Below are positions 8,243 to 16,074 of a DNA stretch of 64,000 nucleotides, piece by piece. The notes below the pieces were generated by a model. It had not been told where the DNA came from. It saw nothing but the letters and a program-made list of their open reading frames with translations, and searched no databases. Numbering within the stretch: the first letter of the stretch is position 1; each line of letters begins with the position of its first letter. Source of the DNA: Flavobacterium sp. LHD-80 (GTDB lineage: Bacteria; Bacteroidota; Bacteroidia; Flavobacteriales; Flavobacteriaceae); contig NZ_JAVFVS010000001.1 of NCBI RefSeq assembly GCF_030929605.1, positions 496,001-560,000 of the forward strand, written 5' to 3'. Made by a program: the position numbers and the translations under genes.

Positions 8243-8267
8243 CATACCTAAAGAAATATTATAAAAT

Positions 8268-9374
8268 ATGAAAATACTGCACATTTCTGGAGCGAAAGCC
8301 TGGGGAGGAAACGAACAGCAATTGGTTTATTGTATTCCTGAATTGAATAAATTAGAAGTTGAAAATGTTGTTTTTGGAATAAAAGATACAGTGCTCGAAA
8401 AGCTTTCTTTAGAGAATAATATCTCTTTCATCCCAGCTCAAGACAGAAAATTGGTGAAGTTTTCAAATTATAAGCAATTTAAAGAAGTTGTAAAAGCAGT
8501 CCAGCCAGATTTGATTCATCTTCACACCAGCAATTCATTGACATTTTACGTTTTAAGCAATTTGTTTTTAAAATTGAATGCGAAAGTTGTTTTTTCAAAA
8601 AAAGCGATCAGTGCAAGCAGCAGTTTTGTCAGTAAGTTTAAATACAATTCAAAAGCGATTGATGCTGTTTTTTGTGTTTCAAATGCCGTTAAAAACAATT
8701 TTGCAGAAGTTCTTTCAGTTTTAAATAAACCTAAATTGACGGTTGTTCCAGATTGTGTTCCGTTGGAGATTTTAAAGAAAAATCCAAGTGTTAATTTGAG
8801 AGAGAAATATAATATTGCTGAGGACAAATTTATAATTGGAAACATTGCTAATCATACAGATGCAAAAGATATAGTAACATTAATAAATACAGCTGATTAT
8901 CTAGTAAATGTGCTGAACAGAAAAGACCTTGTATTTTTTCAAATTGGCAACTTTTCAAAACGTACTGACGAATATCTAAAACTTGCGGCACAAAAAAATC
9001 TGACGGATAATGTTATTTTTACAAATACAATTGAGGACGCATCTGGGTTGAACAAACAGTTTGATGTTTTTTTAATGACTTCACAAAGAGAAGGCGGTCC
9101 GACTTCAGTTTTAGAAGCGATGTTGATTGGTGCTCCAGTGGTTTCAACTAAAGTTGGTATTGTTCCCGAAGTGATTACTGACGGCATAAACGGTTTTATT
9201 TCTCCAATTAAAGATTTTAAAAGTTTAGGTGATAATATAGATAAACTTTTGAATGATAATGAGTTGAGAGCAAGTTTTATCGAAAAAGGCAAAATAGCCA
9301 TTAATGAAGGTTTTATAGCTCCAGTAATTGCTAAGAAAACAGCTGAAGCGTATAAAAAAGTAATAAATTCATAA
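8268..9374 (+). CDS. Glycosyltransferase family 4
   Basis: A 368-residue GT-B glycosyltransferase. The N-terminal Rossmann domain begins MKILHISGAKAWGGNEQQL with the glycine-rich acceptor loop. The C-terminal donor domain has EGGPTSVLEAMLIGAPVVST, the E-x7-E motif of GT4 enzymes, followed by VGIVPEVI. It starts a two-gene unit with the WaaP-like kinase seven bases downstream. With the convergent GT2 and GT9 genes it forms a cluster probably acting on lipopolysaccharide core or another cell-surface glycan. Donor and acceptor sugars are unknown. Confidence 0.9.
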   Translation: MKILHISGAKAWGGNEQQLVYCIPELNKLEVENVVFGIKDTVLEKLSLENNISFIPAQDRKLVKFSNYKQFKEVVKAVQPDLIHLHTSNSLTFYVLSNLFLKLNAKVVFSKKAISASSSFVSKFKYNSKAIDAVFCVSNAVKNNFAEVLSVLNKPKLTVVPDCVPLEILKKNPSVNLREKYNIAEDKFIIGNIANHTDAKDIVTLINTADYLVNVLNRKDLVFFQIGNFSKRTDEYLKLAAQKNLTDNVIFTNTIEDASGLNKQFDVFLMTSQREGGPTSVLEAMLIGAPVVSTKVGIVPEVITDGINGFISPIKDFKSLGDNIDKLLNDNELRASFIEKGKIAINEGFIAPVIAKKTAEAYKKVINS

Positions 9375-9381
9375 CTATTGT

Positions 9382-10152
9382 ATGACTGCGAAATTTAAAT
9401 TTTCTGGAGCCGTAAAAAGCTCAAAAGATATTCTTTCTCTTATTCAAAATTTTCATACTTCGGGCGAACTTTTTGGAAATGGAGACCGAAATAAAATTAA
9501 ATTGTTTGAATTGAATGGAAAAACGATTAACATCAAATCATTCAAAATTCCGAATATCGTAAATAAGATTGCGTACAAATATTTCAGAAAATCAAAAGCC
9601 AGACGTTCATTTGAATATGCTACTATTTTATTAGAAAAGAATATTGGAACTCCTGAACCAATTGCATTTCTTGAAAATTTTAATTTTTTAGGTTTAAAAG
9701 ACAGTTATTACGCAAGTGAACATTTAGTAACCGAATTGACTTATAGAGAATTAGTTGAAAATCCAGAATATCCAGATAATGACAATATTCTGAGACAGTT
9801 TACCAAATTTACTTTTGATCTTCACGAAAAAGGAGTTGAGTTTTTGGATCATTCGCCAGGAAATACTTTGATTAAAAAAACTTCAGAAGGTTTATACGAT
9901 TTCTTTTTGGTCGATTTAAACCGAATGAATTTTCATGAAAATATGAGTTTTGAACAACGCATGAACAACTTTAGCCGCTTAACGCCAAAGAAGGAAATGA
10001 TTGCGGTGATGAGCAATGAGTATGCAAAGTTTTATACTGAAAAAACAGAGGTCGAAATTTTTGAAAAAATGTGGCAAGCAACTTCTGATTTTCAAGAAGA
10101 ATTTGCGAGAAAGAAAAGGCTGAAAAAGAAACTTAAATTCTGGAAAGCCTAG
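9382..10152 (+). CDS. WaaP/Kdo-kinase-like lipopolysaccharide kinase
   Basis: A 256-residue protein of the eukaryotic-like kinase fold used for lipopolysaccharide sugars (WaaP, KdkA, InaA). The visible parts are an N-lobe lysine region (INIKSFKIPN), the catalytic loop FLDHSPGNTLI with the catalytic Asp and metal-binding Asn, and FFLVDLNRMNF replacing DFG. This arrangement points to phosphorylation of a core sugar such as Kdo or heptose at the inner membrane. It follows the GT4 gene by seven bases and its last four bases overlap the convergent GT2 gene. Confidence 0.85.
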   Translation: MTAKFKFSGAVKSSKDILSLIQNFHTSGELFGNGDRNKIKLFELNGKTINIKSFKIPNIVNKIAYKYFRKSKARRSFEYATILLEKNIGTPEPIAFLENFNFLGLKDSYYASEHLVTELTYRELVENPEYPDNDNILRQFTKFTFDLHEKGVEFLDHSPGNTLIKKTSEGLYDFFLVDLNRMNFHENMSFEQRMNNFSRLTPKKEMIAVMSNEYAKFYTEKTEVEIFEKMWQATSDFQEEFARKKRLKKKLKFWKA

Positions 10153-10919
10153 TTTTCAGATTGAAGTTTTTTTAGTTTCTGAAAGCGCACAGAGACACTC
10201 AGCGCGTTTAAATAGCAAATAATTATGCCTTTTTTACCGTCTAGAAATCCGAGTCTTAATAAATATTGGTTTGCGAACTGATAAACGGGACGGATATAAA
10301 AATGAAAAAAGTTGGGCTGCGTATTTTTTAAAAACTCCTCTTGCGCTTTTAGTTGTCCGTAAAAAATCATTTTTTGCTTGTAATCTTCAAAATTTGAATA
10401 CGAATAATGAGTAAGCTTGTTTTTTAATTTTTGCGTTTTTCCAGATACAACAAGCTTTTCGTGAACAATTTTTTCATGATTGTAAAATGCATTTTCTTTT
10501 TTGAAAAGACGAATGATTTTGTCAGTTTGCCAACCGCTGAAACGCAATTTTTTGCCTTCAAACATAAAATTTCTCCTTACAAAATAAGCTGAGGCACTAT
10601 TTTTTTGTTGGATTACAAAACTTATCTCGTTTTGAAGTTCTGGTGTCAATCTTTCGTCTGCATCCACAAAAAGGATCCAGGAATGCGATGCATGGCTCAA
10701 TGCATAATTTCGTTGTGAGGCAAAATTGTCAAAAATACGCTGTACAATTTTAACGCGCGGTATGCTTGAAGCGATTTCAAAAGTTTTGTCTGTACTGAAA
10801 GAATCGACCACGATAATTTCATCGGCGAAAGCCAAATGATCAAGAACCGATTTTATATTCTGTTCTTCATTGTAGGTAATGACCAAAGCCGTTAAAAGTT
10901 GTTTTTCCGGCAAAATCAT
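10149..10919 (-). CDS. Glycosyltransferase family 2 (WaaE/KdtX-like)
   Basis: A 256-residue GT-A glycosyltransferase. The start LTALVITYNEEQNIKSVL and VVDSFSTDKT are the nucleotide-sugar binding motifs, and FVDADERL carries the DxD metal site. The length and the C-terminal part with a short amphipathic helix resemble WaaE/KdtX beta-1,4-glucosyltransferases that act on the lipopolysaccharide inner core. Its start overlaps the stop of the upstream GT9 gene by four bases (ATGA type), so the two are translationally coupled. It also overlaps the kinase gene tail to tail by four bases. Confidence 0.88.
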   Translation of the reverse strand: MILPEKQLLTALVITYNEEQNIKSVLDHLAFADEIIVVDSFSTDKTFEIASSIPRVKIVQRIFDNFASQRNYALSHASHSWILFVDADERLTPELQNEISFVIQQKNSASAYFVRRNFMFEGKKLRFSGWQTDKIIRLFKKENAFYNHEKIVHEKLVVSGKTQKLKNKLTHYSYSNFEDYKQKMIFYGQLKAQEEFLKNTQPNFFHFYIRPVYQFANQYLLRLGFLDGKKGIIICYLNALSVSVRFQKLKKLQSEN

Positions 10920-11992
10920 TTTGTAGAAACGCTTAGATTTTGATTCAAAAACAATTCAATTTTATCCTTAAAAAATTCAGGTTTGAATTCCTGATATAAA
11001 GACAACGCTTCTTTTTTGAGCATTTTTTCAGTTTTTTCCTCAAATAAATCAGGTCTGTAATCTTTTAAATGAACGGAAAGATGATGAACGCCATCTTCAA
11101 AAGTAGCCCAGATTTTCTTTTCGATCCAAGGAGAAAAAATAATAAAAGAAGGTTTTTCTAAAGCTTTTGCCATATTTATTGCACCGCCGTCGTTTCCAAC
11201 AATCAAATCGCATTGATTAACTAGACCAATAAATGAACGAAGATCTCCACCTAATAAATCAAAATAAATTTTTTCTTGTGTAGAAGATTTGCAAGCATTA
11301 AAAACGATTTTTGCTTCTTCAATCTGCTTCGGAAAATAATTAAAAAGAATATTTACATCTGCATGATCAGCAACATAATCAACCACTTTAGACATAAATT
11401 CTAAAGGATAAGTTTTTAAAGTTTCACTACCCAATAAACTGATCATTACGGTTTTTCTATCTTTTTGAACTTGATGTTTTTCAAAAAGAGCAATTGCTTC
11501 CTGATTTTCTCTTTCAGAAACAAACAATTTCGGAATTGGATCAATTTTAATTTTTAAATCCAAAGGTTCTAATAAGGACAAACGTCTTTCGATTGCTAAT
11601 CCCAAATTTGTTTTAGGGAAAGGTTCAAAAGGGACATTGTCGGTATACAAAAAGTTTCTGCCTGGTTTTTTATAGGAAATTTTTCTTTTCGCATTACTCA
11701 ATAAAACCAGGATCCAGCTTTCTAATTTTGAATAAGCATCAATTAAAAGATCATATTTTTCGTTTCGAATTTGTAAACCAAGTTTCAAAAGTTCTTTTTT
11801 GTTTTTACGGTGTTTTTCTTCAAACAAAATAATGTTGTCGATACTTGAGTTTCCTTCTAAAACTGGAGTTGTAGAAGCATAAACGAGATAATCTATTTGA
11901 GCGTCGGGATAAGCAGTACGCAGATTGTTGCATATAATGCTGCTGACCAAAACGTCCCCAATCATTTTTTGCTGAATTACAAGTATCTTCAT
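10916..11992 (-). CDS. Glycosyltransferase family 9 (heptosyltransferase-like)
   Basis: A 358-residue ADP-heptose:LPS heptosyltransferase family member. The N terminus MKILVIQQKMIGDVLVSSII has the acceptor-side motif with the Asp after IG. The C-terminal domain has VGNDGGAINMAKALEKPSFIIFSP, the donor-binding signature of GT9. It is the first gene of a two-gene operon with the GT2 gene. Bacteroidota often lack classical heptose cores, so the actual donor is uncertain. Confidence 0.88.
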   Translation of the reverse strand: MKILVIQQKMIGDVLVSSIICNNLRTAYPDAQIDYLVYASTTPVLEGNSSIDNIILFEEKHRKNKKELLKLGLQIRNEKYDLLIDAYSKLESWILVLLSNAKRKISYKKPGRNFLYTDNVPFEPFPKTNLGLAIERRLSLLEPLDLKIKIDPIPKLFVSERENQEAIALFEKHQVQKDRKTVMISLLGSETLKTYPLEFMSKVVDYVADHADVNILFNYFPKQIEEAKIVFNACKSSTQEKIYFDLLGGDLRSFIGLVNQCDLIVGNDGGAINMAKALEKPSFIIFSPWIEKKIWATFEDGVHHLSVHLKDYRPDLFEEKTEKMLKKEALSLYQEFKPEFFKDKIELFLNQNLSVSTK

Positions 11993-12036
11993 ATAGAAAA
12001 AATAGAATCTTTTTTTTGTTGGTTACAAATTGAAGC

Positions 12037-12082
12037 AAAAAAAATCCAAATTCCAATTATAAGGTTGGAATTTGGATTTTTT
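12037..12082. terminator. Bidirectional terminator downstream of dapD
   Basis: AAATCCAAATTCCAA pairs with TTGGAATTTGGATTT around a short loop, with A and T tracts outside. It follows dapD and precedes the GT9 gene on the same strand, so it mainly ends the dapD transcript. Confidence 0.88.
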
Positions 12083-12101
12083 AATTCGGATTTTCTAAAA
12101 A

Positions 12102-12917
12102 TTATACTGCAACGTCGTATTCGCGAAGCGCATTATTTAATGAAGTCTTTAAATCTGTAGATGGTTTACGAGTACCAATAATCAATGCGCATGGAACTTG
12201 GAATTCTCCAGCAGCAAATTTCTTAGTGTAGCTTCCTGGAATTACAACAGAACGTGCAGGAACAAAACCTTTCATTTCAACCGGTTCATCACCAGTAACA
12301 TCGATAATTTTTGTTGAAGCAGTTAAACATACGTTAGCACCAAGAACAGCTTCTTTTCCAACGTGAACACCTTCTACAATAATACAACGAGAACCAATAA
12401 AAGCACCATCTTCAATAATTACCGGAGCTGCTTGTAATGGCTCTAAAACGCCACCAATTCCAACACCACCGCTCAAGTGTACGTTTTTACCAATTTGTGC
12501 ACAGCTACCAACAGTTGCCCAAGTGTCAACCATAGTTCCTTCGTCAACATAAGCACCAATATTTACATAACTAGGCATCAAAATAACACCGCTAGAAATA
12601 TAAGCTCCGTAACGTGCAACTGCGTTTGGCACTACACGAATTCCTTTTTCAGCATAATTTCTTTTTAGTAACATTTTGTCGTGGTATTCAAAAATACCAG
12701 ATTCCCATGTTTCCATTTTTTGAATTGGGAAATACATTACAACTGCTTTCTTAACCCATTCGTTTACTTGCCAGCCTTCACCTACAGGTTCAGCAACACG
12801 TAATTTTCCTGCGTCTACTAGTTCGATAACTTCTCTGATAGCATCAGTTGTAGCAGTTTCTTGTAATAAAGCTCTGTTTTCCCAAGCTTGTTCAATTATA
12901 GTCTGTAAAGAATTCAT
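12102..12917 (-). CDS. dapD: Tetrahydrodipicolinate N-succinyltransferase
   Basis: A 271-residue enzyme of the succinylase branch of lysine and diaminopimelate synthesis, using succinyl-CoA. The N-terminal helical domain is followed by hexapeptide repeats (about 100-220) such as GVILMPSYVNIGAYVDEGTMVDTWATVGSCAQIG, which is diagnostic for DapD. Length matches E. coli DapD (274). It is a single gene with its own promoter box at 12934-12941 and a strong terminator. The product feeds peptidoglycan synthesis. Confidence 0.96.
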   Translation of the reverse strand: MNSLQTIIEQAWENRALLQETATTDAIREVIELVDAGKLRVAEPVGEGWQVNEWVKKAVVMYFPIQKMETWESGIFEYHDKMLLKRNYAEKGIRVVPNAVARYGAYISSGVILMPSYVNIGAYVDEGTMVDTWATVGSCAQIGKNVHLSGGVGIGGVLEPLQAAPVIIEDGAFIGSRCIIVEGVHVGKEAVLGANVCLTASTKIIDVTGDEPVEMKGFVPARSVVIPGSYTKKFAAGEFQVPCALIIGTRKPSTDLKTSLNNALREYDVAV

Positions 12918-12933
12918 AAGTTTTAATTTTTGG

Positions 12934-12941
12934 CAAAGATA
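12934..12941 (-). promoter_or_regulatory. Promoter -7 box of dapD
   Basis: TATCTTTG on the minus strand, 16 bases before the start codon, an exact consensus match and the same octamer as for tsaC and ruvX. Confidence 0.65.
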
Positions 12942-13203
12942 ACGTATTTGTGGAAAAGCGGAAAAGTAAAACCTTTTTGAAAATGTTATATATGTAACAT
13001 TTTGTTTTTAATTTGATAAATAAGAAATCTGAATGTATTTATTAATTAAATTAAAAGCCATCAAAAGTTTTTTTTATATCAAAATATGACAAAAATCAGA
13101 TTTTGCCTTTTTTCTTCCAACTACTTTCGCAGCATTAATTCTGAAAAAGCGGAAATAGAATTAATTAAAACCATTCCAAAACAAATTTTATAAGCAGTAT
13201 AGT

Positions 13204-13836
13204 ATGAATCAAGAAAATCAACTCCAGAACAGAATTGCAGTAATTGATAAAGAAGTTACTTGGGATAAAACGCAAGTCATTATGAGTAAAACAAATGCCT
13301 TTGGTATTATAGAATATGCCAATGAAGTGTTTGTTGATGTTTCGGGATATGAAGATTATGAATTGATGGGACAGCCACATAATATTATAAGGCATCCAGA
13401 TATGCCAAAGGTTATTTTTAAAGTGCTTTGGGAAAATTTGAAGCAAGGAAAAAATTTTCATGCCATTGTAAAAAATTTAGCAAAATCTGGCCGATATTAT
13501 TGGGTGATTACTGATTTTGAAATAGCAAAAGATGAAAATGGAGTGATTGTAAATTATTTTGGACGAAGACAATCTGTCCCGCACGAAGTAGTTTCGCTAC
13601 ACATTGAACCTTTGTACAAAAAGCTTTTGCAGATTGAAGCGGCTAGCGGTGTAGAGTTTAGTGAAAAGTATTTAATTGGTTTTCTGGAAGAGAAAAAGAG
13701 ATCGTATGTTGAATATATTAAGGAGTTGATTCTTGAACATGAAAAATCACAATCTAAGTTTTTGCAGTATGAACAACAGCTTGAAGAGGAAGAAGAGGAG
13801 GAAAGAGGTTTTTTTAGAAGACTATTTAATAGGTAA
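13204..13836 (+). CDS. PAS domain protein, Aer-like sensor domain
   Basis: A 210-residue soluble protein. Residues about 20-130 form a PAS domain with ITKT-type entry (VIMSKTNAFGIIEYANEVFVDVSGY) and NIIRHPDMPKVIF, which is very close to the FAD-binding PAS of the aerotaxis receptor Aer. No HAMP, methyl-accepting, kinase or output domain follows. Instead there is a helical tail with a run of glutamates and a basic end (RGFFRRLFNR). It could sense redox state and act through a partner protein. FAD binding and the partner are inference. Confidence 0.85.
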   Translation: MNQENQLQNRIAVIDKEVTWDKTQVIMSKTNAFGIIEYANEVFVDVSGYEDYELMGQPHNIIRHPDMPKVIFKVLWENLKQGKNFHAIVKNLAKSGRYYWVITDFEIAKDENGVIVNYFGRRQSVPHEVVSLHIEPLYKKLLQIEAASGVEFSEKYLIGFLEEKKRSYVEYIKELILEHEKSQSKFLQYEQQLEEEEEEERGFFRRLFNR

Positions 13837-13869
13837 TTGAATTTTTTAGGGTTTTGAATATTTTGGGTG

Positions 13870-13905
13870 AATCCGCTTTGAAGTTTTTTAAAGCGGATTT
13901 TTTTT
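13870..13905 (+). terminator. Terminator of the PAS gene
   Basis: AATCCGCTTT and AAAGCGGATT form a perfect 10-bp stem around a 10-base loop, followed by eight T residues. Confidence 0.92.
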
Positions 13906-13950
13906 GGTTTTTAGAATATTGGATTATTGAAATCAAAAAATTAAAATAGT

Positions 13951-13958
13951 TATCTTTG
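13951..13958 (+). promoter_or_regulatory. Promoter of ruvX (-7 box)
   Basis: TATCTTTG matches TAnnTTTG. A TTG at 13927-13929 lies 21 bases upstream, the expected -33/-7 spacing. The ATG is 14 bases downstream. Confidence 0.75.
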
Positions 13959-13972
13959 ATAAAAATTTTAAA

Positions 13973-14389
13973 ATGCCAAGAATACTTTCCATAGACTACG
14001 GACAAAAGCGCACCGGAATTGCTGTTACCGATGAAATGCAGATTATTGCATCAGGCTTAACTACAATCCCGACCAATACTTTAATCGATTTTTTAAAAGA
14101 TTATTTTGCCAAAGAAAAAGTCGAAGCGGTTTTAATTGGCGAGCCAAAACAAATGAACGGACTTCCTTCAGAAAGTGCTTCAATAATAAAAGGTTTTGTG
14201 ACTCATTTTTCAAATATTTTTCCCGACATGAAAGTGGTTCGTGTTGACGAGCGTTTTACCTCAAAAATGGCTTTTCAAACCATGATCGACAGCGGACTGA
14301 GCAAAAAACAGCGTCAAAACAAAGGATTGATCGATGAAATTTCTGCAACGATTATGCTTCAAGACTATCTTTCTTCTAACCGTTTTTAA
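13973..14389 (+). CDS. ruvX: Putative pre-16S rRNA nuclease / Holliday junction resolvase homologue
   Basis: A 138-residue YqgF/RuvX protein with an RNase H fold. The acidic active-site residues are visible: Asp in LSIDYGQKRTGIA, Glu in LIGEPKQMNG and Asp in KGLIDEISATIML. VRVDERFTSK is also a family hallmark. The family takes part in maturation of the 5' end of 16S rRNA; a resolvase role was proposed earlier. Length is normal. It is a single gene with a good promoter. Confidence 0.93.
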   Translation: MPRILSIDYGQKRTGIAVTDEMQIIASGLTTIPTNTLIDFLKDYFAKEKVEAVLIGEPKQMNGLPSESASIIKGFVTHFSNIFPDMKVVRVDERFTSKMAFQTMIDSGLSKKQRQNKGLIDEISATIMLQDYLSSNRF

Positions 14390-14484
14390 GTTTCGGGCTT
14401 AAAAATTTCACTTTATTTAGAAAAAAATATGATTTCCTAACTTTTATCATGCAAATTTTAGTTTTTTTTTGCGATTGAAAAAAG

Positions 14485-14492
14485 TACCTTTG
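14485..14492 (+). promoter_or_regulatory. Promoter -7 box of mqo
   Basis: TACCTTTG matches TAnnTTTG, 23 bases before the ATG. No well-spaced TTG was found upstream. Confidence 0.6.
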
Positions 14493-14515
14493 CATTTTTA
14501 AAAACAAATACTGTT

Positions 14516-16009
14516 ATGCCTGACAATACAATACGTTCTAATAGTGAAGTAGTGCTTATTGGAGCTGGAATTATGAGTGCAACTCTTGGATTAATTTTGA
14601 AAGAGCTGCAACCGGATATTAAAATTGAAATTTACGAAAGACTGGATGTTGCCGCAGCAGAAAGTTCTGATGCATGGAATAATGCAGGAACAGGGCACTC
14701 TGCTTTTTGTGAATTAAATTATACACCAGAAAAGGCTGATGGAAGTATTGATCCTAAAAAGGCAATCAGCATAGCAGAATCTTTTGAAATTTCACGCCAA
14801 TTTTGGTCTTATTTGGTACAAGAAAAGAAAGTGCCTTCTCCCGAAAATTTCATAAAAAGCGTTCCTCACATGAGTTTTGTATGGGGTGATAAAAACGTAA
14901 AATACCTAAAAACAAGATTTGAGGCATTGCAAAGCAATCCAATATTTTCTGAAATGGAATTCAGTACTGATTTCGAGCAATTGAAAAAATGGATGCCACT
15001 AGTAATGGAAGGCAGAGAGAATAACGAAGCATTAGCGGCGACGCATATGGAAATTGGTACCGATGTCAACTTTGGTGCTTTGACCAGAAGCATGTTTAAT
15101 TATCTTGAAAAATTGGATGGTGTAAGTTTGTTTTTTAATCATGAGGTTAAGAAATTAAAACAACGTGAAGACAAATCATGGAGAATTAAAATCACTGATC
15201 TTTCAACTGGACAAAAACGAAAAGCCTATACTAGTTTTGTATTTATTGGAGCTGGTGGAGGTTCATTGCCTTTATTAGAAAAAGCAAATGTTCCTGAAGG
15301 GAAAGGCTACGGAGGATTTCCAGTAAGCGGTCAATGGCTAAAATGTACAAATCCAGAAGTTATTGCAAAACATCAGGCTAAAGTTTATGGTAAAGCAAGT
15401 GTTGGCGCACCTCCAATGTCTGTACCTCATATTGATACTCGTGTAATTGATGGTGAAAAAGCGTTGCTTTTTGGGCCATTTGCAGGTTTTTCAACTCGTT
15501 TCTTGAAAAATGGTTCCTATTTAGATTTACCATTATCTATAAAATCAAACAATTTAATTCCGATGTTAGCTGCCGGATATCACAATATTCCGTTGACAAA
15601 ATATTTAATCGAGCAAGTACGTCAGTCTCCAAAAGACCGAATGAAAGCACTTCGCGAATATTTGCCTTCTGCACGTTCAAAAGATTGGAAATTAGAAAAA
15701 GCTGGACAACGTGTTCAGGTTATCAAGAAAGATGAAAAAGAAGGTGGAGTTTTAGAATTTGGAACTGAAGTAATCAATACGCATGACGGAACTTTAGCAG
15801 TGTTATTAGGGGCTTCTCCAGGTGCATCAACTGCTGTAGCGATTATGGTTGACCTTGTAAGCAGATGTTTTACAAATCAAATCAAAACACCAGAATGGGA
15901 AGCAAAATTGAAAAAAATGATTCCTTCTTACGGACAAACATTAAATGACAAACCTGAGCTTTTAGCTAAACTCAGAAAAGAGACTTCTGAAGTTTTGAAA
16001 TTAAACTAA
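14516..16009 (+). CDS. mqo: Malate:quinone oxidoreductase
   Basis: A 497-residue FAD-dependent peripheral membrane enzyme that oxidises malate to oxaloacetate and passes electrons to menaquinone, linking the TCA cycle to respiration. The FAD-binding dinucleotide fold is at the N terminus (VLIGAGIMSATLGLIL followed by IEIYERL). DAWNNAGTGHSAFCELNYTP and GASPGASTA near the C terminus are typical of Mqo. Full length for the family. It has its own promoter box and ends at a perfect hairpin. Confidence 0.96.
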   Translation: MPDNTIRSNSEVVLIGAGIMSATLGLILKELQPDIKIEIYERLDVAAAESSDAWNNAGTGHSAFCELNYTPEKADGSIDPKKAISIAESFEISRQFWSYLVQEKKVPSPENFIKSVPHMSFVWGDKNVKYLKTRFEALQSNPIFSEMEFSTDFEQLKKWMPLVMEGRENNEALAATHMEIGTDVNFGALTRSMFNYLEKLDGVSLFFNHEVKKLKQREDKSWRIKITDLSTGQKRKAYTSFVFIGAGGGSLPLLEKANVPEGKGYGGFPVSGQWLKCTNPEVIAKHQAKVYGKASVGAPPMSVPHIDTRVIDGEKALLFGPFAGFSTRFLKNGSYLDLPLSIKSNNLIPMLAAGYHNIPLTKYLIEQVRQSPKDRMKALREYLPSARSKDWKLEKAGQRVQVIKKDEKEGGVLEFGTEVINTHDGTLAVLLGASPGASTAVAIMVDLVSRCFTNQIKTPEWEAKLKKMIPSYGQTLNDKPELLAKLRKETSEVLKLN

Positions 16010-16030
16010 AATCCAAGTTTTTATATATAG

Positions 16031-16074
16031 AAAAGCAGCAAATCCAGATTGATTAATCTGGATTTGCTGCTTTT
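16031..16074. terminator. Perfect 20-bp bidirectional hairpin between mqo and the FUSC gene
   Basis: Bases 16031-16050 and 16055-16074 are exact reverse complements around a 4-base loop, with A and T tracts at the ends. The stop codon and last codons of the FUSC-family gene on the minus strand lie inside it, so the coding end and the terminator overlap. Confidence 0.93.
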
